The notes beneath the pieces were generated by a model. It made no database searches, was not told where the DNA came from, and saw nothing but the letters and a program-made list of their open reading frames with translations. From NCBI GenBank assembly GCA_945910225.1, contig CAMDYG010000021.1, forward strand, positions 1 to 40,501: a stretch of 40,501 nucleotides of DNA, read 5' to 3'. The DNA is from an uncultured Eubacterium sp. GTDB taxonomy: Bacteria; Bacillota; Clostridia; Lachnospirales; Lachnospiraceae. Below are positions 1-7,644 of this stretch, piece after piece. How positions within the stretch are numbered: position 1 is the first letter of the stretch; the number at the start of each line of letters is the position of its first letter. The translations under genes were made by a program, and so were the position numbers.

Positions 1-291
1 TACCAGAAATGGATTGACAGTAATGGAACAATACCTTTTCCGCAGGGAGAAGATATAGCTGATTTCAGGACAAGATGTGTCCATGCGTGGAACAGAGTTG
101 TTAATGAATGCATGGAATCAGGGGTGGGAACGGCTGCATGTATTGTTCATGGAGGAACTATAATGGCAGTTTTGTCAGAAATATATGGTGGGGATTATTA
201 TGATTATCATTGTGGCAATGGTGATGGATATATCTGCAATATTACTCAGGAAGGGCATATAAGTACAATAAAAAAGATTACGGAGAAATAA
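1..291 (+). CDS. Histidine phosphatase family protein, C-terminal part (probable alpha-ribazole phosphatase, CobC-like)
   Basis: Partial gene: the window opens inside it and 96 residues remain before TAA at 289-291. The fragment carries the PQGED and CIVHGGTIMAVL motifs typical of the C-terminal half of phosphoglycerate-mutase-like histidine phosphatases, including the second catalytic histidine in VHGG. The stop overlaps the ATG of the cbiB gene (TAATG), implying translational coupling. Next to cbiB and cobQ, the likely role is removal of phosphate from alpha-ribazole phosphate or adenosylcobalamin phosphate in the last steps of cobalamin synthesis. The specific substrate is inferred from context only; the catalytic RHG motif would lie outside the window. 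Confidence 0.7.
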   Translation, partial: YQKWIDSNGTIPFPQGEDIADFRTRCVHAWNRVVNECMESGVGTAACIVHGGTIMAVLSEIYGGDYYDYHCGNGDGYICNITQEGHISTIKKITEK

Positions 292-1328
292 TGAATAATA
301 ATATTTTTACATGTATATTTACATGTCAGACGATAGCAATTGCGTGTGGATATGTACTTGATCTGATTATTGGAGATCCGCACTGGCTGTATCACCCGGT
401 ACGTCTGATAGGAAAACTGATTTCATGGCTGGAAAGCATTTTATTAAAAGAAGATTATACATCAGCAAAGAAATATAAAAGGGGCGTAGTTCTGGCGGTT
501 TTAACACTATTAATAACAGGTATTGTTACAGCAGGCATACTTGCGGTCTGCTATTACATTAATATAGTGCTTGGATGTGCAGTTGAAACAATTATGTGCT
601 ATCAGATTCTTGCTGTGAAATCACTAAAAACAGAGAGCATGAAAGTATATTATGCTTTGAAAAATGAAGGGATTCCACAGGCAAGACATGCTGTGTCAAT
701 GATTGTCGGAAGAGATACCAGCCAGCTTGACGAGCATGGTATTACGCGTGCGGCTGTTGAGACGGTTGCGGAAAATACATCAGATGGTGTTGTTGCACCA
801 TTGTTTTATATGATGTTTTTCGGTGCTGTCGGGGGCTTTGTATACAAGGCAGTTAATACGATGGATTCAATGATTGGTTATAAGAATGATAAATACCTGC
901 ATTTTGGAAGATTTGCAGCTAAAATGGATGATGTTGTGAACTTTATTCCTGCAAGAGCAGGCGGATGTCTTATGGTTGCAGCTGCCGGAATTGCACAGTT
1001 TGCAGAAAAGTGTATGGGAAGGAATAAAGATTTATCACATTACAGCATGGGCAATGCATGGAAGATTTTTCTAAGGGACAGAATGAAACACAGCAGTCCT
1101 AATTCTGCACAGACAGAATCGGCATGTGCAGGAGCGTTGAAAGTTTCACTGTCAGGAGACAACTATTATTTTGGTAAACTTGTGCATAAGCCGCAGATTG
1201 GGGATTCAATCCGGGAGCTGGAAATTGAAGATATAAAAAGAAGTAATATTTTATTGTATATCACCGCATTTATTGTGATTATTATTGTACTCATTATAAG
1301 AAGTGCAGTGATAGCAGCATGCGGATAA
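291..1328 (+). CDS. cbiB: Adenosylcobinamide-phosphate synthase CbiB/CobD
   Basis: Integral membrane enzyme of 345 residues that joins aminopropanol (or its phosphate) to adenosylcobyric acid. Visible family signatures are YVLDLIIGDPHWLYHPVRLIG near the N-terminus, the RDTSQLD and TRAAVETVAENTSDGVVAPLFY block in the middle, and PARAGG and HSSPNSAQTESACAGAL further on. Several hydrophobic segments are present, including a C-terminal membrane anchor. The length is slightly above the usual 310-330. GGAG at 282-285 precedes the ATG, which overlaps the upstream phosphatase stop. It belongs to the same cobalamin operon as cobQ. Confidence 0.93.
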   Translation: MNNNIFTCIFTCQTIAIACGYVLDLIIGDPHWLYHPVRLIGKLISWLESILLKEDYTSAKKYKRGVVLAVLTLLITGIVTAGILAVCYYINIVLGCAVETIMCYQILAVKSLKTESMKVYYALKNEGIPQARHAVSMIVGRDTSQLDEHGITRAAVETVAENTSDGVVAPLFYMMFFGAVGGFVYKAVNTMDSMIGYKNDKYLHFGRFAAKMDDVVNFIPARAGGCLMVAAAGIAQFAEKCMGRNKDLSHYSMGNAWKIFLRDRMKHSSPNSAQTESACAGALKVSLSGDNYYFGKLVHKPQIGDSIRELEIEDIKRSNILLYITAFIVIIIVLIIRSAVIAACG

Positions 1329-1392
1329 TGAAGTTCTTATTAATAATATGAGACAGATACTGGAAGTGTAAAAGAAAGGCAGGGTGCAGATT

Positions 1393-2907
1393 ATGGCAAA
1401 GAATCTTATGATTCAGGGAACAATGTCTAATGCAGGAAAGAGCATTATAACGGCAGGAATATTAAGAGTGCTGAAGCAGGACGGATATAATGCAGCACCT
1501 TTTAAATCACAGAATATGGCATTGAATTCATACATAACAGCGGATGGCCTGGAAATGGGAAGAGCACAGGTTATGCAGGCAGAAGCGGCAGGAATAGCAC
1601 CATGTGTAGAAATGAATCCCATATTGTTAAAGCCGACAAGCGATGTGGGATCACAGGTTATTGTAAATGGAACACCGCTTAAAAATATGCCGGCTAAAGA
1701 ATATTTCCAGTATAAAAAGAAACTGGTTCCGGATATATTAAAAGCCTATGACACTCTTGACAGAAAATATGATGTCATAGTACTTGAGGGCGCAGGAAGT
1801 CCGGCAGAGATTAATCTTAAGAAAGATGATATTGTTAATATGGGAATGGCGGAGCTTGTAGATGCACCGGTACTTCTTGTTGGAGATATTGACCGTGGTG
1901 GTGTGTTTGCGCAGCTTGTCGGAACAATCATGCTTCTTGAAGAAAAGGAACGCAGGCGCGTAAAAGGTCTGGTCATGAATAAGTTCCGTGGAGACAGGAA
2001 GATACTTGAGCCAGGTATAAAACAGTTATATGAAATATGTCCGATTCCTGTTGCCGGGGTAATTCCTTATGTCAGGCTTGATATTGAAGATGAAGACAGC
2101 CTTGCTTCAAGGCTTGAAACATCGGGCTCAGATGTATCAGGGGAAAAGCTGGATATAGTTGTAATAAGACTGCCTCATATTTCGAATTTTACGGATTTTA
2201 ATGCACTCGAAAGGCTGCCGGAGGTTAATTTAAGATATGTAGATAAGGCAGAACAGATAGGAAATCCCAATCTTATAATTCTTCCGGGAAGCAAGAATAC
2301 AATTAATGATCTGAAATGGCTGCGTAAGAATGGAATTGAAGCACAGATTATAAAATGTGCAAGGCATGAAATACCTGTATTTGGAATATGTGGTGGTTAC
2401 CAGATGCTAGGAAATGTTATTGATGATTCATGTAATGCAGAAACCGGTGAGGTTGTTCCGGGAATAGGTCTTTTGCCGGTTACAACTACATTTACACTGT
2501 CTAAGCACCGTACAAGAGCAAAGGGAATAATCTGCAGCCAGTCAGGAATGTGGGAAATGCTTGGAGAGAAAAAATGTGCCGGATATGAAATTCATATGGG
2601 AGAGAGTACTGTGGGTGATGGACAGGCGCATGCATTTGCAAAAATATATAATACTGTCGATGGAACGGAATATATGGATGGGTGTGTCTGTGGGAATGTG
2701 GCAGGAACTTATCTTCACGGAATATTTGATGAGAAAGAATTCTGCGACAGTTTTATAGATATGCTTGGTAAAAGATATGGGATTGCGACACACGGCAGTT
2801 CAGACACGAGTTTTGAAGAATATAAGCAGAGAGAGTATGACAAGCTGGCAGATGCAATCCGTGAAAATATGGATATGAAGTATATATATGAAATTATGGG
2901 ATTGTAG
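1393..2907 (+). CDS. cobQ: Cobyric acid synthase CobQ/CbiP
   Basis: Glutamine-dependent amidotransferase that amidates side chains b, d, e and g of adenosylcobyrinic a,c-diamide. The N-terminal dethiobiotin-synthetase-like ATPase domain has the P-loop QGTMSNAGKS and GDIDRGGVFAQ; the C-terminal class I glutaminase domain has the nucleophile in FGICGGYQMLG and a late catalytic histidine in GTYLHGIFD. The length is 504 residues, normal for the family. The ATG at 1393 is preferred over a GTG at 1384 because AGGCAGGG lies about 8 bases before the ATG and overlaps the GTG. It follows cbiB by 64 bases. Confidence 0.95.
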   Translation: MAKNLMIQGTMSNAGKSIITAGILRVLKQDGYNAAPFKSQNMALNSYITADGLEMGRAQVMQAEAAGIAPCVEMNPILLKPTSDVGSQVIVNGTPLKNMPAKEYFQYKKKLVPDILKAYDTLDRKYDVIVLEGAGSPAEINLKKDDIVNMGMAELVDAPVLLVGDIDRGGVFAQLVGTIMLLEEKERRRVKGLVMNKFRGDRKILEPGIKQLYEICPIPVAGVIPYVRLDIEDEDSLASRLETSGSDVSGEKLDIVVIRLPHISNFTDFNALERLPEVNLRYVDKAEQIGNPNLIILPGSKNTINDLKWLRKNGIEAQIIKCARHEIPVFGICGGYQMLGNVIDDSCNAETGEVVPGIGLLPVTTTFTLSKHRTRAKGIICSQSGMWEMLGEKKCAGYEIHMGESTVGDGQAHAFAKIYNTVDGTEYMDGCVCGNVAGTYLHGIFDEKEFCDSFIDMLGKRYGIATHGSSDTSFEEYKQREYDKLADAIRENMDMKYIYEIMGL

Positions 2908-2931
2908 ACAGCAGGAAGGGAGATATATTAT

Positions 2932-3837
2932 ATGAATAGTATAAAGAAGGCGTATTACCATCTTCCGGGGCTGTTTGAATTCTATGAGTTGTATGAAGCA
3001 TTTTTGCCGGTATATCGGGAGCACAGGGAGTATTTCTATGACTGGTGCGAGATTGGCTCAATATATGGTGCGCCTGCAGACTGTATCTGGGGAGGCGGAC
3101 GAATCGGTTCGGGTGGACATAGTGTGCAGGAAGTAATGAATCTGATGAGTGAATATGGGATATCGGCAAGGCTGACATTAAGCAATTCACTGCTTCGCGA
3201 AGAACATTTAGCTGATGAAAAATGTAATGCGTTATGTAAGGCACTTAATGACAGCGAAGAAATTAGCAATGGCGTGATTGTACATTCTGACTTTCTTGCC
3301 GGGTATATCAAGAAGCATTATCCGAATCTTTATCTTGTCTCATCGACAACGAAGGTGCTGACGGATTTCAATGATTTTCTGGATGAAGTAAAAAGAGAAG
3401 ATTTCCAGTATGTAGTGCCAGATTTCAGGCTGAATAAAGCATTTGACAAGCTGGAGAAGCTGACAGATAAAGAAAAAGACAAGGTGGAATTCCTGTGCAA
3501 TGAGTGCTGCTGGTTCGGATGTTACGACAGAAAGAATTGTTATGAGATTGTGAGCCGTCAGAATCTTGGCGAGGACTGTCCAGATCATGTATGCGTTGCA
3601 CCAGATTCACAGAGTGGATACCGCTTTTCTAAGGCAATGGAGAATCCGGCATTTATTAGTGTTGATGATATAAGGAATACATATATGCCAATGGGATTTT
3701 CTAATTTCAAGATAGAAGGGCGAGGACTTGGAAGCGCACTGGTGCTGGAATTTCTGTTGTATTATATGACGAAGCCGGAGTATCAGATACATGTGAGAGA
3801 AGATATATATCTGGATAATATGCTGGATATATTCTGA
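2932..3837 (+). CDS. Uncharacterised Cys-rich protein at the end of the cobalamin operon (distantly U32-peptidase-like)
   Basis: Not assigned to a function. The 301-residue protein has no signal peptide or membrane segment. Its middle and C-terminal parts contain seven cysteines in a tight block (about residues 189, 192, 193, 197, 203, 216 and 221), including CNECCWFGC and CPDHVC, which suggests metal or iron-sulfur binding. The arrangement, with NGVIVHSDFLAGYIKKHYP and strand-helix alternation before it, faintly resembles the TIM-barrel and Cys pattern of collagenase-like U32 proteins. It starts 25 bases after cobQ behind GGAAGGGAG, so it is probably co-transcribed. A terminator follows. A role in corrinoid metabolism is only contextual. 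Confidence 0.6.
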   Translation: MNSIKKAYYHLPGLFEFYELYEAFLPVYREHREYFYDWCEIGSIYGAPADCIWGGGRIGSGGHSVQEVMNLMSEYGISARLTLSNSLLREEHLADEKCNALCKALNDSEEISNGVIVHSDFLAGYIKKHYPNLYLVSSTTKVLTDFNDFLDEVKREDFQYVVPDFRLNKAFDKLEKLTDKEKDKVEFLCNECCWFGCYDRKNCYEIVSRQNLGEDCPDHVCVAPDSQSGYRFSKAMENPAFISVDDIRNTYMPMGFSNFKIEGRGLGSALVLEFLLYYMTKPEYQIHVREDIYLDNMLDIF

Positions 3838-3882
3838 AGGATATTTTATAAAGCGTTTTATAAAGTGAATATAATTGCACAA

Positions 3883-3914
3883 GGCACAGAGTTAACAGCT
3901 TTGTGTCTTTTTTT
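3883..3914 (+). terminator. Intrinsic terminator of the cobalamin operon
   Basis: A 9-bp stem with two G-U pairs (GGCACAGAG with CTTTGTGTC) and a 7-base loop ends in a run of seven T at 3908-3914, 45 bases after the stop of the Cys-rich gene. Confidence 0.8.
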
Positions 3915-4017
3915 ATACAGATGGCAGTTTATAATGTTTAAGATGTATTTCGATGATAAAGCTATAGATTTGATGTGGATGTAGTTGCGTTTAGGGAAAG
4001 TATTTTGTCTGGAAAAG

Positions 4018-4372
4018 TGTTTTTGATAGTTGTTGCATGTGAAAATGGGGAAAGCAAAAGAAGAGATGAGTGTGAAAGCATACGAAGAAGTATGGAAATA
4101 GTGGATTCGTATGTAAAAGAGAGCAGGAAAGAGGAAAGGTCAGAGAAGAGACGGGAGGAAAAGCATACGAAGAAGCCATGAGATAGTGGATTCGTATGCA
4201 AAATAGAGCAAAAAAGAGGAAAGGTCAGAGAAGAGACGGGAGGAAAAGCATACGAAAAAGCCGTGAAACAGGGGATTCGTACGTAAAAGAGAGCAGAAAA
4301 GAGGGAAGGTCAGAGAAGAGACGGGAGAAAAAGCATACGAAGAAGCCGTGAAATAGTGGATTCGTACGTAAA
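4018..4372. repeat. 85-bp tandem repeat array with internal hairpins
   Basis: Three near-identical units start at GGATTCGT (4103, 4188, 4273), with a fourth GGATTCGT at 4358; the period is exactly 85 bases. A diverged copy precedes them from about 4018. Each unit has an inverted repeat GCATACGAA / TTCGTATGC (or TTCGTACGT) at 4078-4114, 4163-4199, 4248-4284 and 4333-4369 with a 19-base loop, and a purine-rich spacer containing AGAGAAGAGACGGGAG. Since 85 is not a multiple of 3, successive units shift frame, so this is not a repeated protein. It fills most of the gap between the cobalamin operon terminator and the ABC genes. Function unknown. Confidence 0.85.
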
Positions 4373-4396
4373 AAGGGCAGAAGTATGAGCAGCTTG

Positions 4397-4429
4397 AATG
4401 CAACTTGGCATGCTTAAAATGCAACTTGG
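4397..4429. repeat. Pair of 12-bp direct repeats, 21 bp apart
   Basis: AATGCAACTTGG occurs at 4397-4408 and again at 4418-4429. The 21-bp spacing is two helical turns, compatible with a regulator binding on one DNA face upstream of the decayed ABC ATPase and its permease. No regulator gene is adjacent. Confidence 0.5.
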
Positions 4430-4513
4430 TGGTAAGTGTATAGACATGGGGATGGAAAAAGTATATATATGAATAAAGCATTTGTATAAACAGAAGAAAG
4501 TAAGGGTGATGTT

Positions 4514-4644
4514 TTGAAATTCACAATAGAACAGATTACAGACAGCAGGGCAGAGGAAGTTCTGGTAAAATGCTGTGACTCGCAGGCGGCATGGATGATG
4601 TATTTCTTGCTGTAACCGGAAAAATACTGGGAGGTGGTCAGTGA
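4514..4644 (+). pseudogene. C-terminal remnant of an ABC transporter ATPase
   Basis: In one frame, 4579-4644 reads LAGGMDDVFLAVTGK followed by a short tail and TGA. That is the classic C-terminal ending of multidrug-type ABC ATPases paired with ABC-2 permeases. The upstream part, from TTG at 4514, is open in a different frame and resembles the preceding C-terminal subdomain. No Walker A, signature or Walker B motif is present. The remnant stop TGA overlaps the permease ATG (TGATG at 4642-4646), the expected ATPase-permease coupling. The nucleotide-binding domain has therefore been lost, and at least one frameshift has occurred near 4576-4600. Confidence 0.7.
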
Positions 4645-5534
4645 TGAAAGAGATAACCGCACTTGTAAGCAGAAACAGAAAACTCTTTTTTAAGGACAAA
4701 GGAATGTTATTCTCATCAATGATAACTCCGGTAATTCTTATTGTTTTGTATGCAACATTTTTAGCAAATGTATACAAGGATTCCTTCGTTTCTACAACTA
4801 AGAACATGATTGATTTATCAGACAAAATAATTAACGGCACAGTGGCAGCACAGTTAGCTGCGGCACTTCTTGCAGTAAGCTGTGTGACAGTTACATTCTG
4901 CGTCAATCTTACGATGGTGCAGGACAGAGCCAGCGGAGCAAGAAAAGATTTTGATGTTTCACCTGTAAGCAAAACTAAGATATATATTGGATATTTCTTA
5001 TCAACAGTACTTAATTCACTTATGGTTAATGGCACAGCGCTTGCATTATGCCTGCTTTACATATTGAAAATGGGCTGGTATATGAGTGTGTCAGATGTAA
5101 TATTTATAATTATGGATATGATTCTGCTTGTGTTATTCGGAAGCACGCTTTCAAGTATTGTAAGCTATCCGTTAAAGACTCAGGGACAGTTGTCGGCGGT
5201 TGGAACTATTGTAAGTGCAGGGTATGGATTTGTGTGTGGTGCATACATGCCAATATCTAATTTTGGCTCAGGGCTGCAGAAAGTATTGTCTTACCTTCCG
5301 GGTACATACGGAACTTCCCTGGTTAAGAACCATATGCTCAACGGAGTGTATAAAGAGATGGCAGACATAGGGATGCCGTCAGAAGCGGTCACAGTCATAA
5401 GGAATACTCTCGACTGTAATCCTGTATTCAGAGGACATGTCGTGAGTGTGCCACAGATGTATTTAATCATGGCTGGAAGCATACTTGTATTCGGAGCAGC
5501 TTATCTTCTGATAATCATGATTAGGGAGAGATAA
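4644..5534 (+). CDS. ABC-2 type transporter permease
   Basis: Membrane protein of 296 residues with about six hydrophobic segments and an ABC-2 permease layout: a cytoplasmic start (LVSRNRKLFFKDK), a long first helix around residues 20-40, an extracellular loop, then paired helices and a conserved-looking LSYLPGTYGTSLVKN region near residue 215. The ATG at 4644 has GGAGGTGG at 4630-4637 and overlaps the stop of the ATPase remnant. Because that ATPase is destroyed, the permease may be orphaned or may use an ATPase encoded elsewhere. Substrate unknown; the family commonly exports drugs, peptides or lipids. Confidence 0.8.
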   Translation: MKEITALVSRNRKLFFKDKGMLFSSMITPVILIVLYATFLANVYKDSFVSTTKNMIDLSDKIINGTVAAQLAAALLAVSCVTVTFCVNLTMVQDRASGARKDFDVSPVSKTKIYIGYFLSTVLNSLMVNGTALALCLLYILKMGWYMSVSDVIFIIMDMILLVLFGSTLSSIVSYPLKTQGQLSAVGTIVSAGYGFVCGAYMPISNFGSGLQKVLSYLPGTYGTSLVKNHMLNGVYKEMADIGMPSEAVTVIRNTLDCNPVFRGHVVSVPQMYLIMAGSILVFGAAYLLIIMIRER

Positions 5535-5535
5535 T

Positions 5536-5557
5536 AATCTTAATATAATCTTAATAT
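5536..5557 (+). promoter_or_regulatory. Perfect 11-bp tandem direct repeat, candidate OmpR/KdpE-type operator
   Basis: AATCTTAATAT is repeated head-to-tail at 5536-5546 and 5547-5557. An 11-bp period matches the direct-repeat sites bound by OmpR-family response regulators. A KdpE-like member of that family is encoded at the end of this operon (8942-9640). The site lies immediately after the permease stop and upstream of the trkH leader hairpin. Confidence 0.5.
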
Positions 5558-5574
5558 CATATGGAAATGCTTAA

Positions 5575-5632
5575 CCCCTTTTTTAACATAATTCTGGTAG
5601 ATTTTAATTATGTTAGAAAAGGGGATTTTTTT
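5575..5632 (+). promoter_or_regulatory. Leader hairpin of trkH: terminator-like stem that contains the ribosome binding site
   Basis: Arms at 5575-5592 and 5607-5624 pair over 18 positions (17 Watson-Crick and one G-U) around a 14-base loop. The 3' arm ends in AAAAGGGG, the Shine-Dalgarno sequence of trkH, and is followed by A and seven T at 5626-5632, directly before the ATG at 5633. The structure therefore has the form of an intrinsic terminator and would also hide the ribosome site. It could end transcripts from the upstream permease gene, act as an attenuator, or both. Confidence 0.75.
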
Positions 5633-6967
5633 ATGTTTGACAACAGGATAAGAAAACGTTTGTCATCATTCCGGGTTATAACAATTGGATTTGGTGGATT
5701 AATTATATTAGGAGCATTGCTTCTTATGTTGCCGGTTTCATCAGCCAGTGGCTGTGTAACACCATTTGGTGATGCATTATTTACATCTACATCAGCGGTA
5801 TGCGTTACCGGATTAGTAGTACTGGATACAGGAAGCTACTGGTCTTTATTTGGACAGCTTGTAATAATTACGCTTATACAGATAGGAGGGCTTGGCGTAA
5901 TTACAGTTGCCGTTGCATTTTCTTTATTGTCAGGAAAGAAAGTGTCTTTAATGCAGAGAAGTTTTATGCAGGAATCTGTATCAGCACCGGTGGTTGGAGG
6001 AATAGTCAGGCTTACCGGCTTTATATTAAAAGGAACATTCATCATTGAATTATCAGGAGCATTGCTTATGATGCCGGTATTCTGCAGGGATTATGGATTG
6101 AAAGGAATCTGGTTTGCAATATTTCATTCAATATCAGCATTTTGTAATGCAGGATTTGATGTGTTGGGAACAGCGGATAATCAATATGCTTCAATGACGA
6201 CATATGCCTGTAATCCTGTTATTAATATTACATTAATGCTTCTTATTGTGATTGGTGGAATTGGATTTGTTACGTGGGAAGATATTAAGAATAATAAGTA
6301 TCATTTTAAAAGATATAAGCTGCAGAGCAAATTAATAATTGTTACAACAGCCGTTCTTATAACAGTACCTGCAATTATATTTATGATAAATGATATGATG
6401 ACTGGAAACGAGAAAATGCCTGTATTTAAGGCACTTTTTCAATCAGTTACATTAAGGACTGCAGGATTTAACACGGTTGACCTTAATGCAATGAAACAGG
6501 CATCTGTAATGATTATGATTGTTCTTATGCTTATAGGTGGTTCACCAGGTTCAACAGCAGGTGGTATGAAAACAACTACATTTGCAGTTCTTATGGGAAA
6601 CATGGTTGCAACATTTAAGAGAAATAAGAATATTCATTTTTTTGAAAGAAGAATAGATAACGATACAGTTAAAAATGCAGCTACGATAGCTATGATGTAC
6701 ATTACATTATTTGTTACAGGCGCATTTATTATAAATGTTACAGATGGAATTTCATTAGGAAAATGTCTTTTTGAAACAGCATCAGCAGTAGGTACGGTCG
6801 GATTGTCATTAGGTATTACTCCACAGCTTGGAATATTGTCAAGAATTGTTCTTATTATTCTTATGTTTATGGGCAGAGTTGGCGGTCTTACTTTAATATA
6901 TGCTGCTTTTTCTGGAAATGGAAACAGCTATTCAAAATTTCCTGAAGAAAAGATTAATATAGGATAG
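5633..6967 (+). CDS. TrkH/KtrB-family potassium uptake channel subunit
   Basis: Membrane protein of 444 residues with four repeated membrane-pore-membrane units, as in TrkH/KtrB. Selectivity-filter-like segments are visible in STSAVCVTGLVVLDTG, SISAFCNAGFDV, QSVTLRTAGFNTVDL and TASAVGTVGLSLG, and the gate-loop region has GGSPGSTAGGMKTTT. The short length is closer to KtrB than to E. coli TrkH. ATG 5633 is chosen because AAAAGGGG lies 8 bases upstream; an earlier in-frame ATG at 5561 has no ribosome site and its codons run through the leader hairpin. trkA follows after 9 bases. It probably imports K+ with TrkA as the cytosolic gating ring. Confidence 0.92.
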   Translation: MFDNRIRKRLSSFRVITIGFGGLIILGALLLMLPVSSASGCVTPFGDALFTSTSAVCVTGLVVLDTGSYWSLFGQLVIITLIQIGGLGVITVAVAFSLLSGKKVSLMQRSFMQESVSAPVVGGIVRLTGFILKGTFIIELSGALLMMPVFCRDYGLKGIWFAIFHSISAFCNAGFDVLGTADNQYASMTTYACNPVINITLMLLIVIGGIGFVTWEDIKNNKYHFKRYKLQSKLIIVTTAVLITVPAIIFMINDMMTGNEKMPVFKALFQSVTLRTAGFNTVDLNAMKQASVMIMIVLMLIGGSPGSTAGGMKTTTFAVLMGNMVATFKRNKNIHFFERRIDNDTVKNAATIAMMYITLFVTGAFIINVTDGISLGKCLFETASAVGTVGLSLGITPQLGILSRIVLIILMFMGRVGGLTLIYAAFSGNGNSYSKFPEEKINIG

Positions 6968-6976
6968 GAGCACAAT

Positions 6977-7627
6977 ATGAAAAAAAATGTATTACTTATA
7001 GGAGCAGGAAGATTTGGAAAACATATGGCTATGAAGCTTAATCAGCTTGGACATCAGGTGATGGCAGTTGATACAGATGAGAATAGAATTAACGATATTA
7101 TGAATATAGTCACAAATGCACAGATTGGAGACAGCACAAATGCTGAATTTTTAAAATCATTAGGTGTTGGGAATTTTGATGTGTGTATGGTGACAATTGG
7201 TGACAGTTTTCAGAATTCACTGGAAACAACATCACTGTTAAAGGAACTTGGTGCCAGATATGTGGTATCAAGAGCCGAGCGGGATGTACAGGAAAAATTC
7301 CTGCTGCGCAATGGTGCAGATGCAGTTGTATATCCTGAAAAAAACGAAGCAAAGTGGGCTGCAGTACGCTATACTGCGGATCATATTCTTGATTTAATAC
7401 AACTGGATAATACTCATGCAATTCTTGAAGTGGAAGTTCCCGAGTCGTGGTTAGGTAAAAGCATTATTGAGCTTGATATAAGAAGAAAATATGGAGTAAA
7501 CATAATGGCTATAAAGCATAAGGATTCAATAAATGTAAATGTTGAACCAGATATTGTACTTACAGAAGATATTACATTACTTGTGTTAGGAGATTATAAA
7601 AATCTGAAAAAATGCTTTAAGGTTTAA
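6977..7627 (+). CDS. TrkA/KtrA-family potassium channel gating protein (RCK)
   Basis: Cytosolic regulator of 216 residues. The N-terminal Rossmann fold has GAGRFGKHMAMKL and an acidic residue ending strand two (AVDTDENRI), which bind nucleotide; the second half (about residues 140-216, with the LGKSIIELDIRRKYGVNIMAI block) is a TrkA-C domain, which in relatives binds c-di-AMP. One RCK domain and the length fit KtrA rather than the duplicated E. coli TrkA. GGAG lies at 6967-6970, 6 bases before the ATG. It should form an octameric ring beneath the upstream channel subunit. Confidence 0.92.
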   Translation: MKKNVLLIGAGRFGKHMAMKLNQLGHQVMAVDTDENRINDIMNIVTNAQIGDSTNAEFLKSLGVGNFDVCMVTIGDSFQNSLETTSLLKELGARYVVSRAERDVQEKFLLRNGADAVVYPEKNEAKWAAVRYTADHILDLIQLDNTHAILEVEVPESWLGKSIIELDIRRKYGVNIMAIKHKDSINVNVEPDIVLTEDITLLVLGDYKNLKKCFKV

Positions 7628-7644
7628 TGTTAGGGGGCATGAGC

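Noticed and set aside
3975-4181. Plus-strand 68-codon open frame at the start of the array
   Set aside because: Lys/Glu-rich text comes from purine-rich repeats; the frame is lost in the next unit and there is no ribosome site.
4018-4372. CRISPR array
   Set aside because: The whole 85-bp unit is repeated, including the segment that would be spacer; no cas genes are nearby.
3962-5035. Several overlapping minus-strand open frames through the repeat array and the permease gene
   Set aside because: They arise from the 85-bp repeat read in different frames and from the opposite strand of the permease; no ribosome sites and no recognisable domains.
5561-5632. Earlier ATG at 5561 as the start of trkH
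   Set aside because: It has no ribosome site, and the extra codons are the leader hairpin; ATG 5633 has a well-spaced AAAAGGGG.
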